Assembly (NCBI GenBank): GCA_965277855.1
Contig: OZ255847.1
Location: 2,294,001-2,358,000, forward strand
Reading direction: 5' to 3'
DNA: 64,000 nt
DNA from: Bog-105 sp965277855
Lineage (GTDB): Bacteria; Acidobacteriota; Terriglobia; Bryobacterales; Bryobacteraceae
A program made the translations under genes and the position numbers. Shown here piece after piece: positions 14,721 through 24,473 of this stretch (position 1 is the stretch's first letter; every line of letters starts with the position of its first letter). The notes beneath the pieces are model-generated. The model saw only the letters and a list, made by a program, of their open reading frames with translations, made no database searches and had not been told where the DNA came from.

Positions 14721-16100
14721 ATGCCACAGACCGCATCATTAAACAAAGCCGCGCTCGAGAAACTACGGCGGCAACTGACCGGGTCCGTCGTCACAAACGG
14801 GGACAAGGCTTACGACAAGCAACGTACGCCCTGGCTCCAGGTTCTAGAACAGCATCCGGCGGCCATTGTGAACGCCGCCAATCTCGACGACATTGTCGCC
14901 GTGGTGCGGACAGCGAGCGAGTTTGCTGTGCCGCTGGCAGTACAGAACACCGGACATGGTATTGCACAACCGTGTAACGGCGGAATTTTATTGCGCCTGA
15001 GCGAAATGCGATCGGTCGAAATCTCCGCGGCCGAACAAACAGCGACCGTGCAGCCGGGCGTGAAGTCGGGCGATTTGGCGGCCGCGGCAGAACCATACGG
15101 GCTCGCCTATGCGTCGGGCCAGGTCTCGAATGTCGGTATTACCGGGTACACACTGGGCGGCGGCGTGGGCTGGCTTGGACGCAAAGCTGGTGCGGCCTGC
15201 CACGCTCTTCAATCCGCCACAGTCGTGCTGGCGGACGGCTCTGTTGTCGAGGCAAGCGCGACAGAGAATCCCGATCTGTTTTGGGCATTGAAGGGAGGAG
15301 GCGGCAACTTCGGTATCGTTGCATCGCTCACCACGCAGTTGTTGCCCCTGAGGCGCGTATTTGGCGGGATGGCGTATTACCGCCTCAAAGATGCTGCTGA
15401 GGTACTGCGCTTTTACCGCGACTGGTCAGCCACACTGGGTAACGAGACGAGCACGACTCTGCGCCTGATGAAACTTCCTCCCAACCCCGGCTTCTTACTT
15501 CATGGCTTGACCGAGGCCTGCGCGGTCGGCGTCTGCCACGCAGATGAATCTACCGCCGAAGCGCTCCACGCGCAAATCAGGGAATTCAAAGATCCATCCC
15601 TCGACGATCTCGATTTCCGGCCGTACTCCGATATGGCGAGATTTGACGAAGCGTCCAATTTAGAGGGCTCCCCGACATTCACGCATACCGAATGCCTGCG
15701 CGAGTTAACCGAAGAGGTGATCGACGACGTCGTGGGCCTGGCCCATGATCGGATCCCGCCCTTGATGCAGTTTGAACTACAACAGTTTGGCGGCGAATTG
15801 GGGGCCGAACGCGAAGATGCCACGGCCTACACCGCGCCGCAAGCTCCCTATTTTTTGCGCATGATTTCACCCGCGATCAAATCAAGTCTCGAAGAGTTGG
15901 CGGTCGCTACAAAAGAGGCCTTTCACTCGCTCGGCCCGGTATTTACTGGAGAGGCCTCGTACAACTTCCTCCGTGGTGATGAGCAGGCGCGTGTACCGGC
16001 GGCTTTTACACCGGAAAAATATGCACGGCTGCAAGCGCTGAAGCGGCAGTATGACCCGGGGAATTTGTTTCACCTCAACCTGAATATCCCTCCTGAATGA
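14721..16100 (+). CDS. FAD-linked oxidoreductase, berberine-bridge/GOOX-like
   Basis: 459 residues. It has the PCMH-type FAD-binding domain: P-A-A-I-V-N-A-A-N-L-D-D-I-V near residue 47 and N-T-G-H-G-I-A near 76, where the His aligns with the covalent FAD site of this family. G-Y-T-L-G-G-G-V-G-W-L-G and L-K-G-G-G-G-N-F-G-I-V follow. The extreme C-terminus (Y-D-P-G-N-L-F-H-L-N-L-N-I-P-P) is the BBE domain. Such enzymes oxidise sugars, alcohols or aromatic compounds with oxygen as acceptor. No signal peptide is visible. It is divergent from a LysR gene and 55 bases upstream of the NmrA-like gene, probably one operon. Confidence 0.9.
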   Translation: MPQTASLNKAALEKLRRQLTGSVVTNGDKAYDKQRTPWLQVLEQHPAAIVNAANLDDIVAVVRTASEFAVPLAVQNTGHGIAQPCNGGILLRLSEMRSVEISAAEQTATVQPGVKSGDLAAAAEPYGLAYASGQVSNVGITGYTLGGGVGWLGRKAGAACHALQSATVVLADGSVVEASATENPDLFWALKGGGGNFGIVASLTTQLLPLRRVFGGMAYYRLKDAAEVLRFYRDWSATLGNETSTTLRLMKLPPNPGFLLHGLTEACAVGVCHADESTAEALHAQIREFKDPSLDDLDFRPYSDMARFDEASNLEGSPTFTHTECLRELTEEVIDDVVGLAHDRIPPLMQFELQQFGGELGAEREDATAYTAPQAPYFLRMISPAIKSSLEELAVATKEAFHSLGPVFTGEASYNFLRGDEQARVPAAFTPEKYARLQALKRQYDPGNLFHLNLNIPPE

Positions 16101-16155
16101 ATTTGCTCTGCGCCTTACTTTGGAGAATCGAATAGATGAAAGGAGAACTGAGTCA

Positions 16156-16778
16156 ATGAGAATCCTGGTTTTTGGGGCCGCCGGCAAGACGGGTATGGCG
16201 GTGGTCGAGCAGGCTGTTGCCGGCGGTCATGAGGTGACCGCCTTTGTGCGCAAGGCTGAGGAATACAACGGCCCGAACGTTCGCGTGGTTGAAGGTGACG
16301 CGACAGATAGCGTCGCAGTGGACGGAGCGGTTGCGGGCAAGGACGCAGTGCTTGACACGATTGGCGGCAAGACACCTTACAAAACAACGACGCTGGAAGG
16401 AAGTGCGGCCAAGACAATTATCGCTTCCATGCAGCGGAACGGTGTCCGCCGTCTCGTGGTCACGTCCATGCTGGGGGAAGGAGAGAGTGAGGCGAATGCC
16501 ACTTTTTACGAACGCCTCCTTGTATCGACTTTTTGCGCGGGGCGGACAAGGACAAAGCAGCTATGGAGTCCGCTGTGGAAGGGAGCGATCTTGACTGGGT
16601 GATTCTTCGCCCGGCTTTTCTGTCGGACGACACCGCTACAGGAAACGTACGCGTCTTCTCCGCCGAGAGCGGCGAGAAGGCTCACAAGATTACCCGTGCC
16701 GACCTGGCCGCTTTCATGATCGCTCAACTTTCCAGTGACGAGCACCTGCACCAGGCTGTCGCTATCGCCAATAGCTGA
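16156..16778 (+). pseudogene. NmrA-like NAD(P)-binding oxidoreductase, frameshifted
   Basis: The frame starting at ATG 16156 (good GAAAGGAG ribosome binding site) begins with M-R-I-L-V-F-G-A-A-G-K-T-G, a Rossmann NAD(P) motif, and runs to about residue 125 (Y-E-R-L-L-V-S-T-F). It then loses homology in a five-T run at 16530-16534. The next frame picks up immediately as R-G-A-D-K-D-K-A-A-M-E-S-A-V and continues through D-W-V-I-L-R-P to a natural stop at 16778. One missing T would restore a protein of about 208 residues. This is either a real inactivating mutation or a homopolymer error. It is probably cotranscribed with the FAD oxidoreductase. Confidence 0.88.
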
Positions 16779-16799
16779 TGGTCTAGCGCGGGTTCGCGT

Positions 16800-17168
16800 T
16801 TACGCTCGGTCTAATATCGCCTGCATCGCTGCGATTGCGGGAAGAGGCCGCCACAGCACCGTCATCTCCTTAATGAGGCCTACTTCGTTGAGGAGCCAGT
16901 AGTCCACACCGTCCAGCTCGTGGACGCCGACTGTCACCCTGAAGAACTCAGCGACATGCTGAGAGCCTTGCATTGTTTCAATAAATTCGAACGCGTCGAC
17001 GACTTCCAGCAGAGCTTTGACGACGGGTCTTATGGCGGCCTTACCTTTGAACGGTTCAGCGACGAGTGGAGTCTTTAAGATCACATCTTCAGCCATGTGG
17101 GTCAGCATGGCTTCCAGATCTTTGCGCTTCATAGCTTCAGTGAAGGCGTGAATGTGTGCCAAATCCAT
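16800..17168 (-). CDS. SnoaL-like / NTF2-fold protein
   Basis: 122 residues with the cone-shaped NTF2-like pattern: helical F-T-E-A-M-K-R-K-D-L-E-A-M-L-T-H-M-A-E-D-V, then beta strands around a hydrophobic pocket and a final strand ending L-W-R-P-L. The SnoaL-like family includes cyclases, isomerases and many small-ligand proteins of unknown role. No signal peptide. It is convergent with the frameshifted NmrA-like gene and not obviously tied to its other neighbour. A specific substrate cannot be given. Confidence 0.75.
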   Translation of the reverse strand: MDLAHIHAFTEAMKRKDLEAMLTHMAEDVILKTPLVAEPFKGKAAIRPVVKALLEVVDAFEFIETMQGSQHVAEFFRVTVGVHELDGVDYWLLNEVGLIKEMTVLWRPLPAIAAMQAILDRA

Positions 17169-17331
17169 CGACTAATTCCTATGATCAAAATTTTCAACCA
17201 CCGGGTAAGCTGTTACCCCAGTCATCATTTTCCGTCCTGAAGGCGCAAGTGAAAAGTGCGCGAAAGGACAAAGAACCCACGATTACCGACGATCGTTGCG
17301 CCCAGGTTTAATCGCGGACACAGAGGACAGA

Positions 17332-18873
17332 TCAATTTTCCACGATGCGGCGATCGTTCTCGGAAAGCAGCGTGAGTTCGCTCCAATCGAGTTCCTCTTG
17401 TAATAGCAGGAACATCTCGATTCCGACCTGGTTGTCTGTGCGCAATCGCTCTAATTCCTGGCGCTCTGCAGAGATGGCAGCCAGACCAAACGCGCGGTGC
17501 CGTTCCAGTACTTGACACTTGGTCTGATCGGTGGCCGCGTCACGCTGAACGGAGTAGTTATAACGGTGGTTCTCCACTTCGAGGCCGGTTTCGCCGTGCA
17601 AGGCCGCAAGCGCTGCGCTGGCCAAATTGATTCGCGCATCGGTAAGCTCCCGCTCTTGAGTGTTATTGTCATTCAGCTTAAGCAGACGGATAAGAGGCGC
17701 CAATGTCAATCCTTGCAGCACCAGGGTGACCAGCACCACCGAAAAGGCGATCAGAACAACCAGGTCGCGCTTAGGAAAAGAGGACGGCAGGGCAAATGCT
17801 GTGGCAAGCGTTACAAAGCCGCGCATGCCGCACCAGCCCACCAACACTGCCTGGCGTATCGAAGCAGGTTCAGGTAGCCCTTTCCGCCGGCGCCACCAGG
17901 CAATCAGTCGATTGAATCCGAAAATGACAGCCATGCGGGCGATCAGCACCGCGAGAACCACGAGGGCGGCGCTGACAAACGCTTCTCTCAAACGATTGGC
18001 CGGCATTCTGGCCACGATTGTTCGAGCCTGCATTCCCATGAGCAGAAACGCCAAAACATTCAGCGTGAAAACAACCGAACTCCAAACGGCATAGGAATGC
18101 ACACGCATCCGCGCGGAAAGACTGGTTTGCACACCGCGCGCCAGTGTCATCGCGAAAGCGATAACACAAAGGATGGCGGACAACTGCAAACGCTGTGCGG
18201 CAATCCAGACCAGGTACGAAAGAACAAATTGAAGCAGGTTTCCGCCGAGCGTATCTACGACGAAGCGATTCACCCGTCGGACGATAAATGCACAAGCAAT
18301 GCCAAGCAGCAGGCCGCCCGGAACAGCCACGGCCAAGCGGAGAGCGACACCTGGCGTAATGCCGCCGTTCGACTGTACAGCTATGGCAGCACTGAAAATC
18401 AGCAGCGCTGTAGCATCGTTAAACAGGCTCTCACCCTTGAGCACCTCTTCGATGGTTCTGGGAATGGAGACAGCCGTGAGTACGGCCGTCGCCGCTGCCG
18501 CATCGGGTGGCGCCACAATCGCGCCCAGTGCAATCGCGGCGGCAATGGGCAAACCGATGTAGGCCCATCCCACCCAGGCGACCGCAGCGGTGGTCACCGT
18601 TACGGCGACAATCACGAGAGCAACCAAGGGACTCCAAAATCGGCGGGCCGTCCCCAGGGGGAAGTCGAATGCGGCATCGACCAGGACCGGCGCGATGAAA
18701 AGCGCCAGCGCCATATCAGGCGTTAAGCGGATACTGGGCGATCCAGGAATGAGAGCCACAAACACTCCCGCTGCGGCCAGCATCGCTGGATAAGGGAGCA
18801 GGAGGCGGCGCGAGATCTGCAACAGAACAATCGCCGCTAACAAGAGCACGAGTAGGCTTTCGAAGAAAGTCAC
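17332..18873 (-). CDS. Na+/H+ antiporter, CPA1 family
   Basis: 513 residues with about 12 membrane-spanning segments in the first 400. The ion-binding region is clear: A-P-P-D-A-A-A-A-T-A (about residue 120) and G-E-S-L-F-N-D-A-T-A-L-L-I-F (about 147-160) carry the acidic residues that exchange Na+ (or K+) for protons. G-M-R-G-F-V-T-L-A-T-A near 352 is the third conserved block. The last 110 residues form a cytoplasmic helical tail, as in bacterial NhaP/YjcE-type exchangers. It works in pH and sodium homeostasis at the inner membrane. It stands alone. Confidence 0.92.
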   Translation of the reverse strand: MTFFESLLVLLLAAIVLLQISRRLLLPYPAMLAAAGVFVALIPGSPSIRLTPDMALALFIAPVLVDAAFDFPLGTARRFWSPLVALVIVAVTVTTAAVAWVGWAYIGLPIAAAIALGAIVAPPDAAAATAVLTAVSIPRTIEEVLKGESLFNDATALLIFSAAIAVQSNGGITPGVALRLAVAVPGGLLLGIACAFIVRRVNRFVVDTLGGNLLQFVLSYLVWIAAQRLQLSAILCVIAFAMTLARGVQTSLSARMRVHSYAVWSSVVFTLNVLAFLLMGMQARTIVARMPANRLREAFVSAALVVLAVLIARMAVIFGFNRLIAWWRRRKGLPEPASIRQAVLVGWCGMRGFVTLATAFALPSSFPKRDLVVLIAFSVVLVTLVLQGLTLAPLIRLLKLNDNNTQERELTDARINLASAALAALHGETGLEVENHRYNYSVQRDAATDQTKCQVLERHRAFGLAAISAERQELERLRTDNQVGIEMFLLLQEELDWSELTLLSENDRRIVEN

Positions 18874-18967
18874 TGCGACGTATTATCCCCTGGACGGAGC
18901 TGCATCGCACGATCATCGCAAACAGCTATCTCTCCGACCTGCCGGGTAAACGCCGTACTATAAAAGT

Positions 18968-19606
18968 GTGGAACAACGTTGTACCTGCGGTGCCGTGCTA
19001 CCGGACGACGCCCGCTTTTGTCACAAGTGCGGCAAGCCTCAATATGAAGAAGATATTGCACGCATGTCTGGCGCCGATACGCCGGTCGCGCCCGTGCAGG
19101 GGCCTCTCGACGTACCGGGAAGCGCACCCGCCGGCAAGCCTGCGCCCGTTGGCTTTAATAATCTTCGGGCGCTGACCATTACGGTCGGCGTGGCGGCGGT
19201 GGCCATCATCCCGCTGGCTCTGGCAATGATTATTCTGCCGCTGGGCCTGGTGGTGCTGTGCGCGGCCGGTTACTTTGCCGCCCACTTCTATCGCAAGCAG
19301 ACGATGCAGCCGCTCTCGGCAGGCGGCGGCGCTTACCTGGGCGTGATGACGGGCGTGTGGCTCTTTCTGGTGTTCGCCTTTTGCGTGTTTGTGGTGAACT
19401 CAGAGTTGAATACCGAGGCCGGGCGTGAGCTGCTGAGAACGAGCCTGGCACGCATGCCGGAAGCGGCCAAGATGCTGGCGGACCCGCAACAGTTTCTGGC
19501 AGGTTTGCGACAGGCTTTGGTGGAGATGTTCTTTTTGACGACTATTTCGGCCGCGCTAGGGGGCATTCTGGCGGCTCGCCGGGCCGCGCGGAAGCCGCAG
19601 GCATAA
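18968..19606 (+). CDS. Zinc-ribbon membrane protein
   Basis: 212 residues. A single N-terminal zinc ribbon is formed by C5-x-C7 and C18-x2-C21 (C-H-K-C-G-K-P). A Pro/Ala-rich linker and three likely membrane segments follow (about 68-108, 115-140 and 178-200). A C-terminal R-R-A-A-R-K tail ends the protein. Proteins of this layout are common in Acidobacteria as 'zinc ribbon domain-containing' proteins of unknown function. The GTG start at 18968 is used because it precedes the ribbon cysteines. The intergenic gap to the antiporter is only 94 bases and divergent. Confidence 0.7.
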   Translation: MEQRCTCGAVLPDDARFCHKCGKPQYEEDIARMSGADTPVAPVQGPLDVPGSAPAGKPAPVGFNNLRALTITVGVAAVAIIPLALAMIILPLGLVVLCAAGYFAAHFYRKQTMQPLSAGGGAYLGVMTGVWLFLVFAFCVFVVNSELNTEAGRELLRTSLARMPEAAKMLADPQQFLAGLRQALVEMFFLTTISAALGGILAARRAARKPQA

Positions 19607-19717
19607 GGCTCTCCCTTCGGAGCGCCACAATCACCGGCAAATTGCCCAACTTCGCCGTAAGCAACACAGAACACAAACATTTTCGTCGAAACTGTTACGC
19701 TGAAAGCCGCAGCCGGA

Positions 19718-20662
19718 ATGAGCCGACCCATCCTCACGTTGACGATCAATCCTGCCCTCGACCGGATCACCACTGTGGACCGGCTGGTTTTTGAAGACCG
19801 GGCGTATATCGAGTCGACTACGGAAGCGGCGGGCGGCCGCGGCATCAATGCTGCTCGGGTTCTTACCAGTTTTGGGGCACCGGCCGTTGCGATTACAACG
19901 TCCGGCAAGGATGTAGGGCGCAAATTCGAGGAACACTTAGCGGACGACACCTTCGGCAAAGAGATCGTAAAGATTCGCAATGCCATCCGCATCAATCTGA
20001 CGATTTCAGACCAGCGCGGGCTCTCGATTAAGCTGAACGAACGTGGTCCGGCGCTTTCGGATACGGAACTGGACAAGATCCTGAAGGCGACGGAAAAGCA
20101 TCTGCCTGAAGCGTCTTGGCTGATGTTATGCGGCAGCTTGCCGCCCTCTGTGAATCCGCATTTTTATACCAAGCTGATTAAGCTGGCGACGAAACACAAG
20201 GTGGAGACACTGCTCGATGCCGATGGGGACGCGCTGCTATTTGGATTGGAAGCGCACCCGACGATCGTGAAACCGAATCAGTCGGAAGCGGAGCGGATTA
20301 TGAACGCGGCGCTGATTACACGGACGCAGTTGATTGAAGCGGTGCAGCGAATCAAAGCGCTGGGTGCGAAATCGGTGGTGTTGTCGCTGGGCAGCCGCGG
20401 CGCGATTGCGGCTACGTCTACTGAAGGCGTGCTCGAAGTTACTCCTCCGGTGGTCGATGCGCTCTGTCCTATAGGTGCGGGCGATGCCATGGCGGCCGCG
20501 ATTGTCTGGTCACTCGAACAGGGAGATTCACTCGGTGAGGCAGTACGCTGGGGCGTGGCGGCGGGCACCGCTTCGGCTATGTTGCCGGGTATCGAGCTGG
20601 CTAGTCTCGAACAGTCGCGAGCTATTTACCAGAAGACGTCGATTACACGCGTGGTCGTCTAA
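19718..20662 (+). CDS. PfkB-family 1-phosphofructokinase / tagatose-6-phosphate kinase-like
   Basis: 314 residues. The start L-T-L-T-I-N-P-A-L-D-R-I-T-T-V is the signature of the FruK/LacC/PfkB branch of the ribokinase superfamily. The substrate loop A-G-G-R-G-I-N-A-A-R-V-L (about 38-49) and the catalytic anion-hole motif C-P-I-G-A-G-D-A-M-A-A-A near residue 250 are intact, with the general-base Asp in G-A-G-D. It should phosphorylate a hexose phosphate (fructose-1-phosphate or fructose-6-phosphate) using ATP. No PTS genes are next to it, so a PfkB-like glycolytic role is as likely as FruK. Confidence 0.88.
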   Translation: MSRPILTLTINPALDRITTVDRLVFEDRAYIESTTEAAGGRGINAARVLTSFGAPAVAITTSGKDVGRKFEEHLADDTFGKEIVKIRNAIRINLTISDQRGLSIKLNERGPALSDTELDKILKATEKHLPEASWLMLCGSLPPSVNPHFYTKLIKLATKHKVETLLDADGDALLFGLEAHPTIVKPNQSEAERIMNAALITRTQLIEAVQRIKALGAKSVVLSLGSRGAIAATSTEGVLEVTPPVVDALCPIGAGDAMAAAIVWSLEQGDSLGEAVRWGVAAGTASAMLPGIELASLEQSRAIYQKTSITRVVV

Positions 20663-20691
20663 GTTCCTCCTCGCAAGGCGTGGAGTAGAGG

Positions 20692-22311
20692 CTATTTAAT
20701 CCCGGCCAGTTGCGCCAGATCGGCCGAAATCGAGTGCAAGGACTCCACTTGGGAAGCCAGGGCTTCGGCGGCGGCCACGCGATCACGCGCATCGCCGGCC
20801 ACGCGCTCGGTCACCGCCTCCAAACGCGTGAGTGTTGCTGCGATCTGCTGAACAGCGCGTGTCTGGTTCGAGCTTTCGATGCTGACCTCGCTCGCCAAGC
20901 CCTGCGTCTTCATAGCATCTTGCGCCAGGGCACGCAGGCTGGCGCCGACGTGTTCAAATTGCCGGGTACCCTCAGCAGTGGTCTCCGAAGCCGAGGCGAT
21001 CACTTGTGTGGTGTCGCGGGCCGCTTCGGCAGACCTGCGCGCCAGGGTGCGTACTTCGTCTGCTACCACCGAGAAACCGAGGCCGGCTTCGCCCGCCCGA
21101 GCCGCTTCGATCGCCGCGTTTAACGCCAGTATGTTTGTTTGAAATGCGATCTGATCGATGGTCTTTGTGATCTGGGCCGCTTGCTCGTTAGCGCCTTTGA
21201 TTTTGGCCATGGAGCCGATCATCTCAGTCACTACTTCCTGTGCTTTCACTGAGCGGCGCTGCGAATCCACCATGGCGTCATTCATGGATTGCGCCTGACC
21301 GGCGAAACGCTGCGCCTTCGCCTGGACTTCAGCGGCACAGGCGGTAGTTTCACGCAACGACGCGGCTTGTTCGGCCGCCATGCCGGCTATAGTCTGAGAA
21401 GACTCGGTGACCTCGCGCGCTACGCCGTCCATTTTGTTTGCGGCTGCCTGCAGGCGCTCGACTGAAAGGGAAACGACGGTGGTGACATGCCGGATCACGA
21501 TCACCGCAGTTCCCAGGCCCAGCAATAAAGTCAGGAACCCAGCCACCACTACCAGCCGCATACTGCGCTTCAGTTGACCGGCGTATTCAATAGAGGAGGC
21601 CTGGGCTGACGCCAAATAGCGACCGTTCAGGTCAGCCGACGACTTCACCAGCGCATTGCCGATGCGTGCCCATTCCGCGACCAACTGGCTGAAGGATGCG
21701 CCATGATTCTCCCCCGCGGCGACTACCTGGAGCACTTTTCGCAGCGAGACATCGTAATCGGCCAAATTTTGCTTCAATTCCGTCGTTTGATTTCGAACCG
21801 CCGCCATGCCCGGCAGGGCCGCCTGCGCCTCCAGTTTCGGCAGGACTGCCTGAACCTTGCCGAAGCTGGCCCAGCCCTTCTCCAGTTCACCTGGCTTCTG
21901 AATGGTCACGTGATAAATGAAGTGAATGCGAGCCAGCAGAATATTACGTTCGAATTCGCTGGCGAGCTGAATCTCCGGCAGGTCCTCGTGCGCCATCCGG
22001 TTCATCAGGGCCGAGGCGCGCGACATGGAGTAAAGGCTGATTCCGCCCAGGCAAAACACCGCCGCCAAGACTACCGCGAAGCCAATCGCAAGTTTCGCAC
22101 GAATTCCGCCGCGCCCGGGCTGCAAGCGGCTCCGGCGTAAACCTTCTAAAGGACTCGCGCGCACAACGGACTCGCACTCTCGTGAAATCGCGCACGACGC
22201 CCCAAACCGGCGGTGCGCTCGGCCCACGTCCGCCGAAGTTCCTCTTTCGTTTGGTGGCGCGGCATCGCGGCCTGTGCTTGCTTTCGAAAAAGTCTGCTCA
22301 CTCGAGACCAT
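20692..22311 (-). CDS. Methyl-accepting chemotaxis protein
   Basis: 539 residues. A membrane segment at about 73-93, a periplasmic helical bundle (4HB-like) to about 245, a second membrane segment (about 253-275), then a long cytoplasmic coiled coil. The signalling hairpin is diagnostic: I-D-Q-I-A-F-Q-T-N-I-L-A-L-N-A-A-I-E-A and V-V-A-D-E-V-R-T-L-A. It would control a CheA kinase in response to an unknown ligand. No clear HAMP is seen. The first 60 residues are unusual and poorly supported, so translation may start instead at GTG 22164. No che genes are in the window. Confidence 0.88.
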   Translation of the reverse strand: MVSSEQTFSKASTGRDAAPPNERGTSADVGRAHRRFGASCAISRECESVVRASPLEGLRRSRLQPGRGGIRAKLAIGFAVVLAAVFCLGGISLYSMSRASALMNRMAHEDLPEIQLASEFERNILLARIHFIYHVTIQKPGELEKGWASFGKVQAVLPKLEAQAALPGMAAVRNQTTELKQNLADYDVSLRKVLQVVAAGENHGASFSQLVAEWARIGNALVKSSADLNGRYLASAQASSIEYAGQLKRSMRLVVVAGFLTLLLGLGTAVIVIRHVTTVVSLSVERLQAAANKMDGVAREVTESSQTIAGMAAEQAASLRETTACAAEVQAKAQRFAGQAQSMNDAMVDSQRRSVKAQEVVTEMIGSMAKIKGANEQAAQITKTIDQIAFQTNILALNAAIEAARAGEAGLGFSVVADEVRTLARRSAEAARDTTQVIASASETTAEGTRQFEHVGASLRALAQDAMKTQGLASEVSIESSNQTRAVQQIAATLTRLEAVTERVAGDARDRVAAAEALASQVESLHSISADLAQLAGIK

Positions 22312-22417
22312 GGGTCGTAAGTAAGATAAGTGAAGCGAGCTCGAATTCTCTCTCAGTTGAAGTAAGTTCAGCTATCGTTTTTTTCTTGCTGACACCCGTT
22401 GCTCTACACTCTTTGGC

Positions 22418-24448
22418 ATGGCATCCCGCAGACTTTTGGCCGTCCTTCTTCTCGCCTCCTCCGTTGCTTTGGGAGAGCAAGCTAACAAACGCTCCCTCAC
22501 GCTGGACGATCTGGCACACCTGCACGACGTCGCCGGCCCGCAGGTTTCGCCGGACGGTCAATGGGTCGCTTACACCGTTTCCACCATCGATCACGATGCC
22601 GATAAACGTCTCAATCACATCTGGATGGCTAATTGGGACGGCACGCAGGAAGTGCAACTTACCAACGGTTCTGAATCGGAGAGCTCACCGCGTTGGAGTC
22701 CGGACGGCAAGTATCTCTCGTTCACCTCGTCTCGGGCCGGCCAGGCGAAAGGCGCCCAGGTATGGGTGATCGATCGACGGGGCGGCGAAGCGCGCCAGCT
22801 CACGCATCTGAAGGAGTATTCGATTTCTGATTACGAGTGGTCGCCCGATTCCAGCCGTCTGGCGCTGGTGTTGCGCGAGAAAGACGAGCCCGAACCGGAT
22901 CCCTTGAAACCGGCTGCCCCGAAAGCGCCCAAGCCGATCGTGCTCGACCGTTATCACTTTAAGCAGGACATCGAAGGCTATCTGAATAACAAGCACAATC
23001 ACATTTATCTGTTTGAGATTGCCACCGAAAAACTCGAGCCGGTAACCAGCGGGAACTTTGACGAAGAAAACATCGCCTGGTCGCCCGACGGCAGCCAGCT
23101 AGCGTTCGTCAGTAATCAGGACAAAGATCCCGACCGCAGCGAAAACACCGACATCTTCGTGGTGGAGGCTAAACCGCACGCTACCCCACGCCGACTTACG
23201 ACCCATCCCGGACCCGATTCCGGCCACCTCGCCTGGAGCCCCGACAGCAAGTTGATCGCTTATCTTCAGGGCAGTGACGCCAAGTTCGGCGCCTATAACA
23301 TGAACCGGCTGGCGGTAGTCCCGGCTGCCGGGGGTAATCCGCAGATAGTCACCGCGAAGCTCGACCGCGGAGTGACTGCGCCAGCTTTTAGCAAGGACGG
23401 CCGTTCGCTGCTCTTCCTGGTCGCCGACGACCGTTCCGAATACCCTGCGCAAGCACCGGTTTCCGGCGGCTCAGTCGAGCGACTGCTGGGCCAGCCGATG
23501 GTCGCATCCTCGCTCTCTTCGCAATCTGGTCACACCGCGCTTCTCATTTCGAATGATCACGCACCGGCCGCCGTCTTTGCTATGGATAACGGTTCATTGC
23601 GTCCCTTGAGCCATCAGAACGATGTGCTGATGAGCGCTCTCGAACTCGGTTCGGTTGAAGATGTCACGGCAAAAAGTACGGATGACGCCGAGGTGCACGG
23701 CCTACTAACCAAGCCCGCCAATTTCGAAGCCGGCAAGCGGTATCCATTGCTTCTGCGCATTCATGGCGGCCCCAACGGGCAGGACGGCCATTCCTTTAGC
23801 TTCGAACATCAGTTCTTCGCCGCTCACGGCTATATCGTGCTCGCCGTCAACTATCGTGGCAGTTCCGGTCGGGGCCATCTATACCAGGAAAGCATTTTTG
23901 GCGATTGGGGCCATAAAGAAGTCGCAGACCTGCTCGCCTCGGTCAACCAAGTCGTCAAAATGGGCATAGTCGATCCCGACCGTCTCGGCATCGGCGGGTG
24001 GAGTTACGGCGGGATCCTCACCGACTACACCATCGCCTCAGACACTCGCTTCAAAGCTGCCATTAGTGGCGCCGGGAGCGCTAACCAGATCGCTATGTAC
24101 GGAGTCGATCAATACGTGTTTCAGTACGACAACGAAATCGGGCCGCCCTGGAAAAACGAAGCCGCCTGGATCAAAATTTCTTACCCGTTCTACCACGCTG
24201 ACCGCATTCACACGCCCACGTTGTTCATGGGAGGCGACAAGGATTTCAATGTCCCAGTGGTGGGTGGCGAGCAGATGTATGAAGCGCTACAAAGCCTACA
24301 CGTCCCAACCGAACTCGTCATTTATCCTGGCCAATTCCACGGCTTCACGCGCCCCAGCTTTATTCGCGATCGCTATCAGCGTTACCTCGACTGGTACGAC
24401 AAATATCTGACGGCTTCCACACAAAAGCTCACCAGCTCCGCCCGATAG
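22418..24448 (+). CDS. S9-family peptidase (dipeptidyl/acylaminoacyl peptidase)
   Basis: 676 residues. A signal peptide covers residues 1-19, then a beta-propeller of PD40/WD40-like blades (repeated W-S-P-D-G/S at about 46, 92, 146, 221 and 270) restricts access. A C-terminal alpha/beta-hydrolase domain follows. The catalytic triad is S529 in G-G-W-S-Y-G-G, D609 in G-D-K-D-F-N-V and H641 in Q-F-H-G-F. R-I-H-G-G-P-N-G-Q marks the oxyanion strand. It cleaves short peptides from their N-terminus in the periplasm. Such genes are abundant in Acidobacteria. The Uma2 gene 25 bases downstream may be cotranscribed. Confidence 0.93.
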   Translation: MASRRLLAVLLLASSVALGEQANKRSLTLDDLAHLHDVAGPQVSPDGQWVAYTVSTIDHDADKRLNHIWMANWDGTQEVQLTNGSESESSPRWSPDGKYLSFTSSRAGQAKGAQVWVIDRRGGEARQLTHLKEYSISDYEWSPDSSRLALVLREKDEPEPDPLKPAAPKAPKPIVLDRYHFKQDIEGYLNNKHNHIYLFEIATEKLEPVTSGNFDEENIAWSPDGSQLAFVSNQDKDPDRSENTDIFVVEAKPHATPRRLTTHPGPDSGHLAWSPDSKLIAYLQGSDAKFGAYNMNRLAVVPAAGGNPQIVTAKLDRGVTAPAFSKDGRSLLFLVADDRSEYPAQAPVSGGSVERLLGQPMVASSLSSQSGHTALLISNDHAPAAVFAMDNGSLRPLSHQNDVLMSALELGSVEDVTAKSTDDAEVHGLLTKPANFEAGKRYPLLLRIHGGPNGQDGHSFSFEHQFFAAHGYIVLAVNYRGSSGRGHLYQESIFGDWGHKEVADLLASVNQVVKMGIVDPDRLGIGGWSYGGILTDYTIASDTRFKAAISGAGSANQIAMYGVDQYVFQYDNEIGPPWKNEAAWIKISYPFYHADRIHTPTLFMGGDKDFNVPVVGGEQMYEALQSLHVPTELVIYPGQFHGFTRPSFIRDRYQRYLDWYDKYLTASTQKLTSSAR

Positions 24449-24473
24449 CTTAGATAGTTCAAAATAGGACAGG

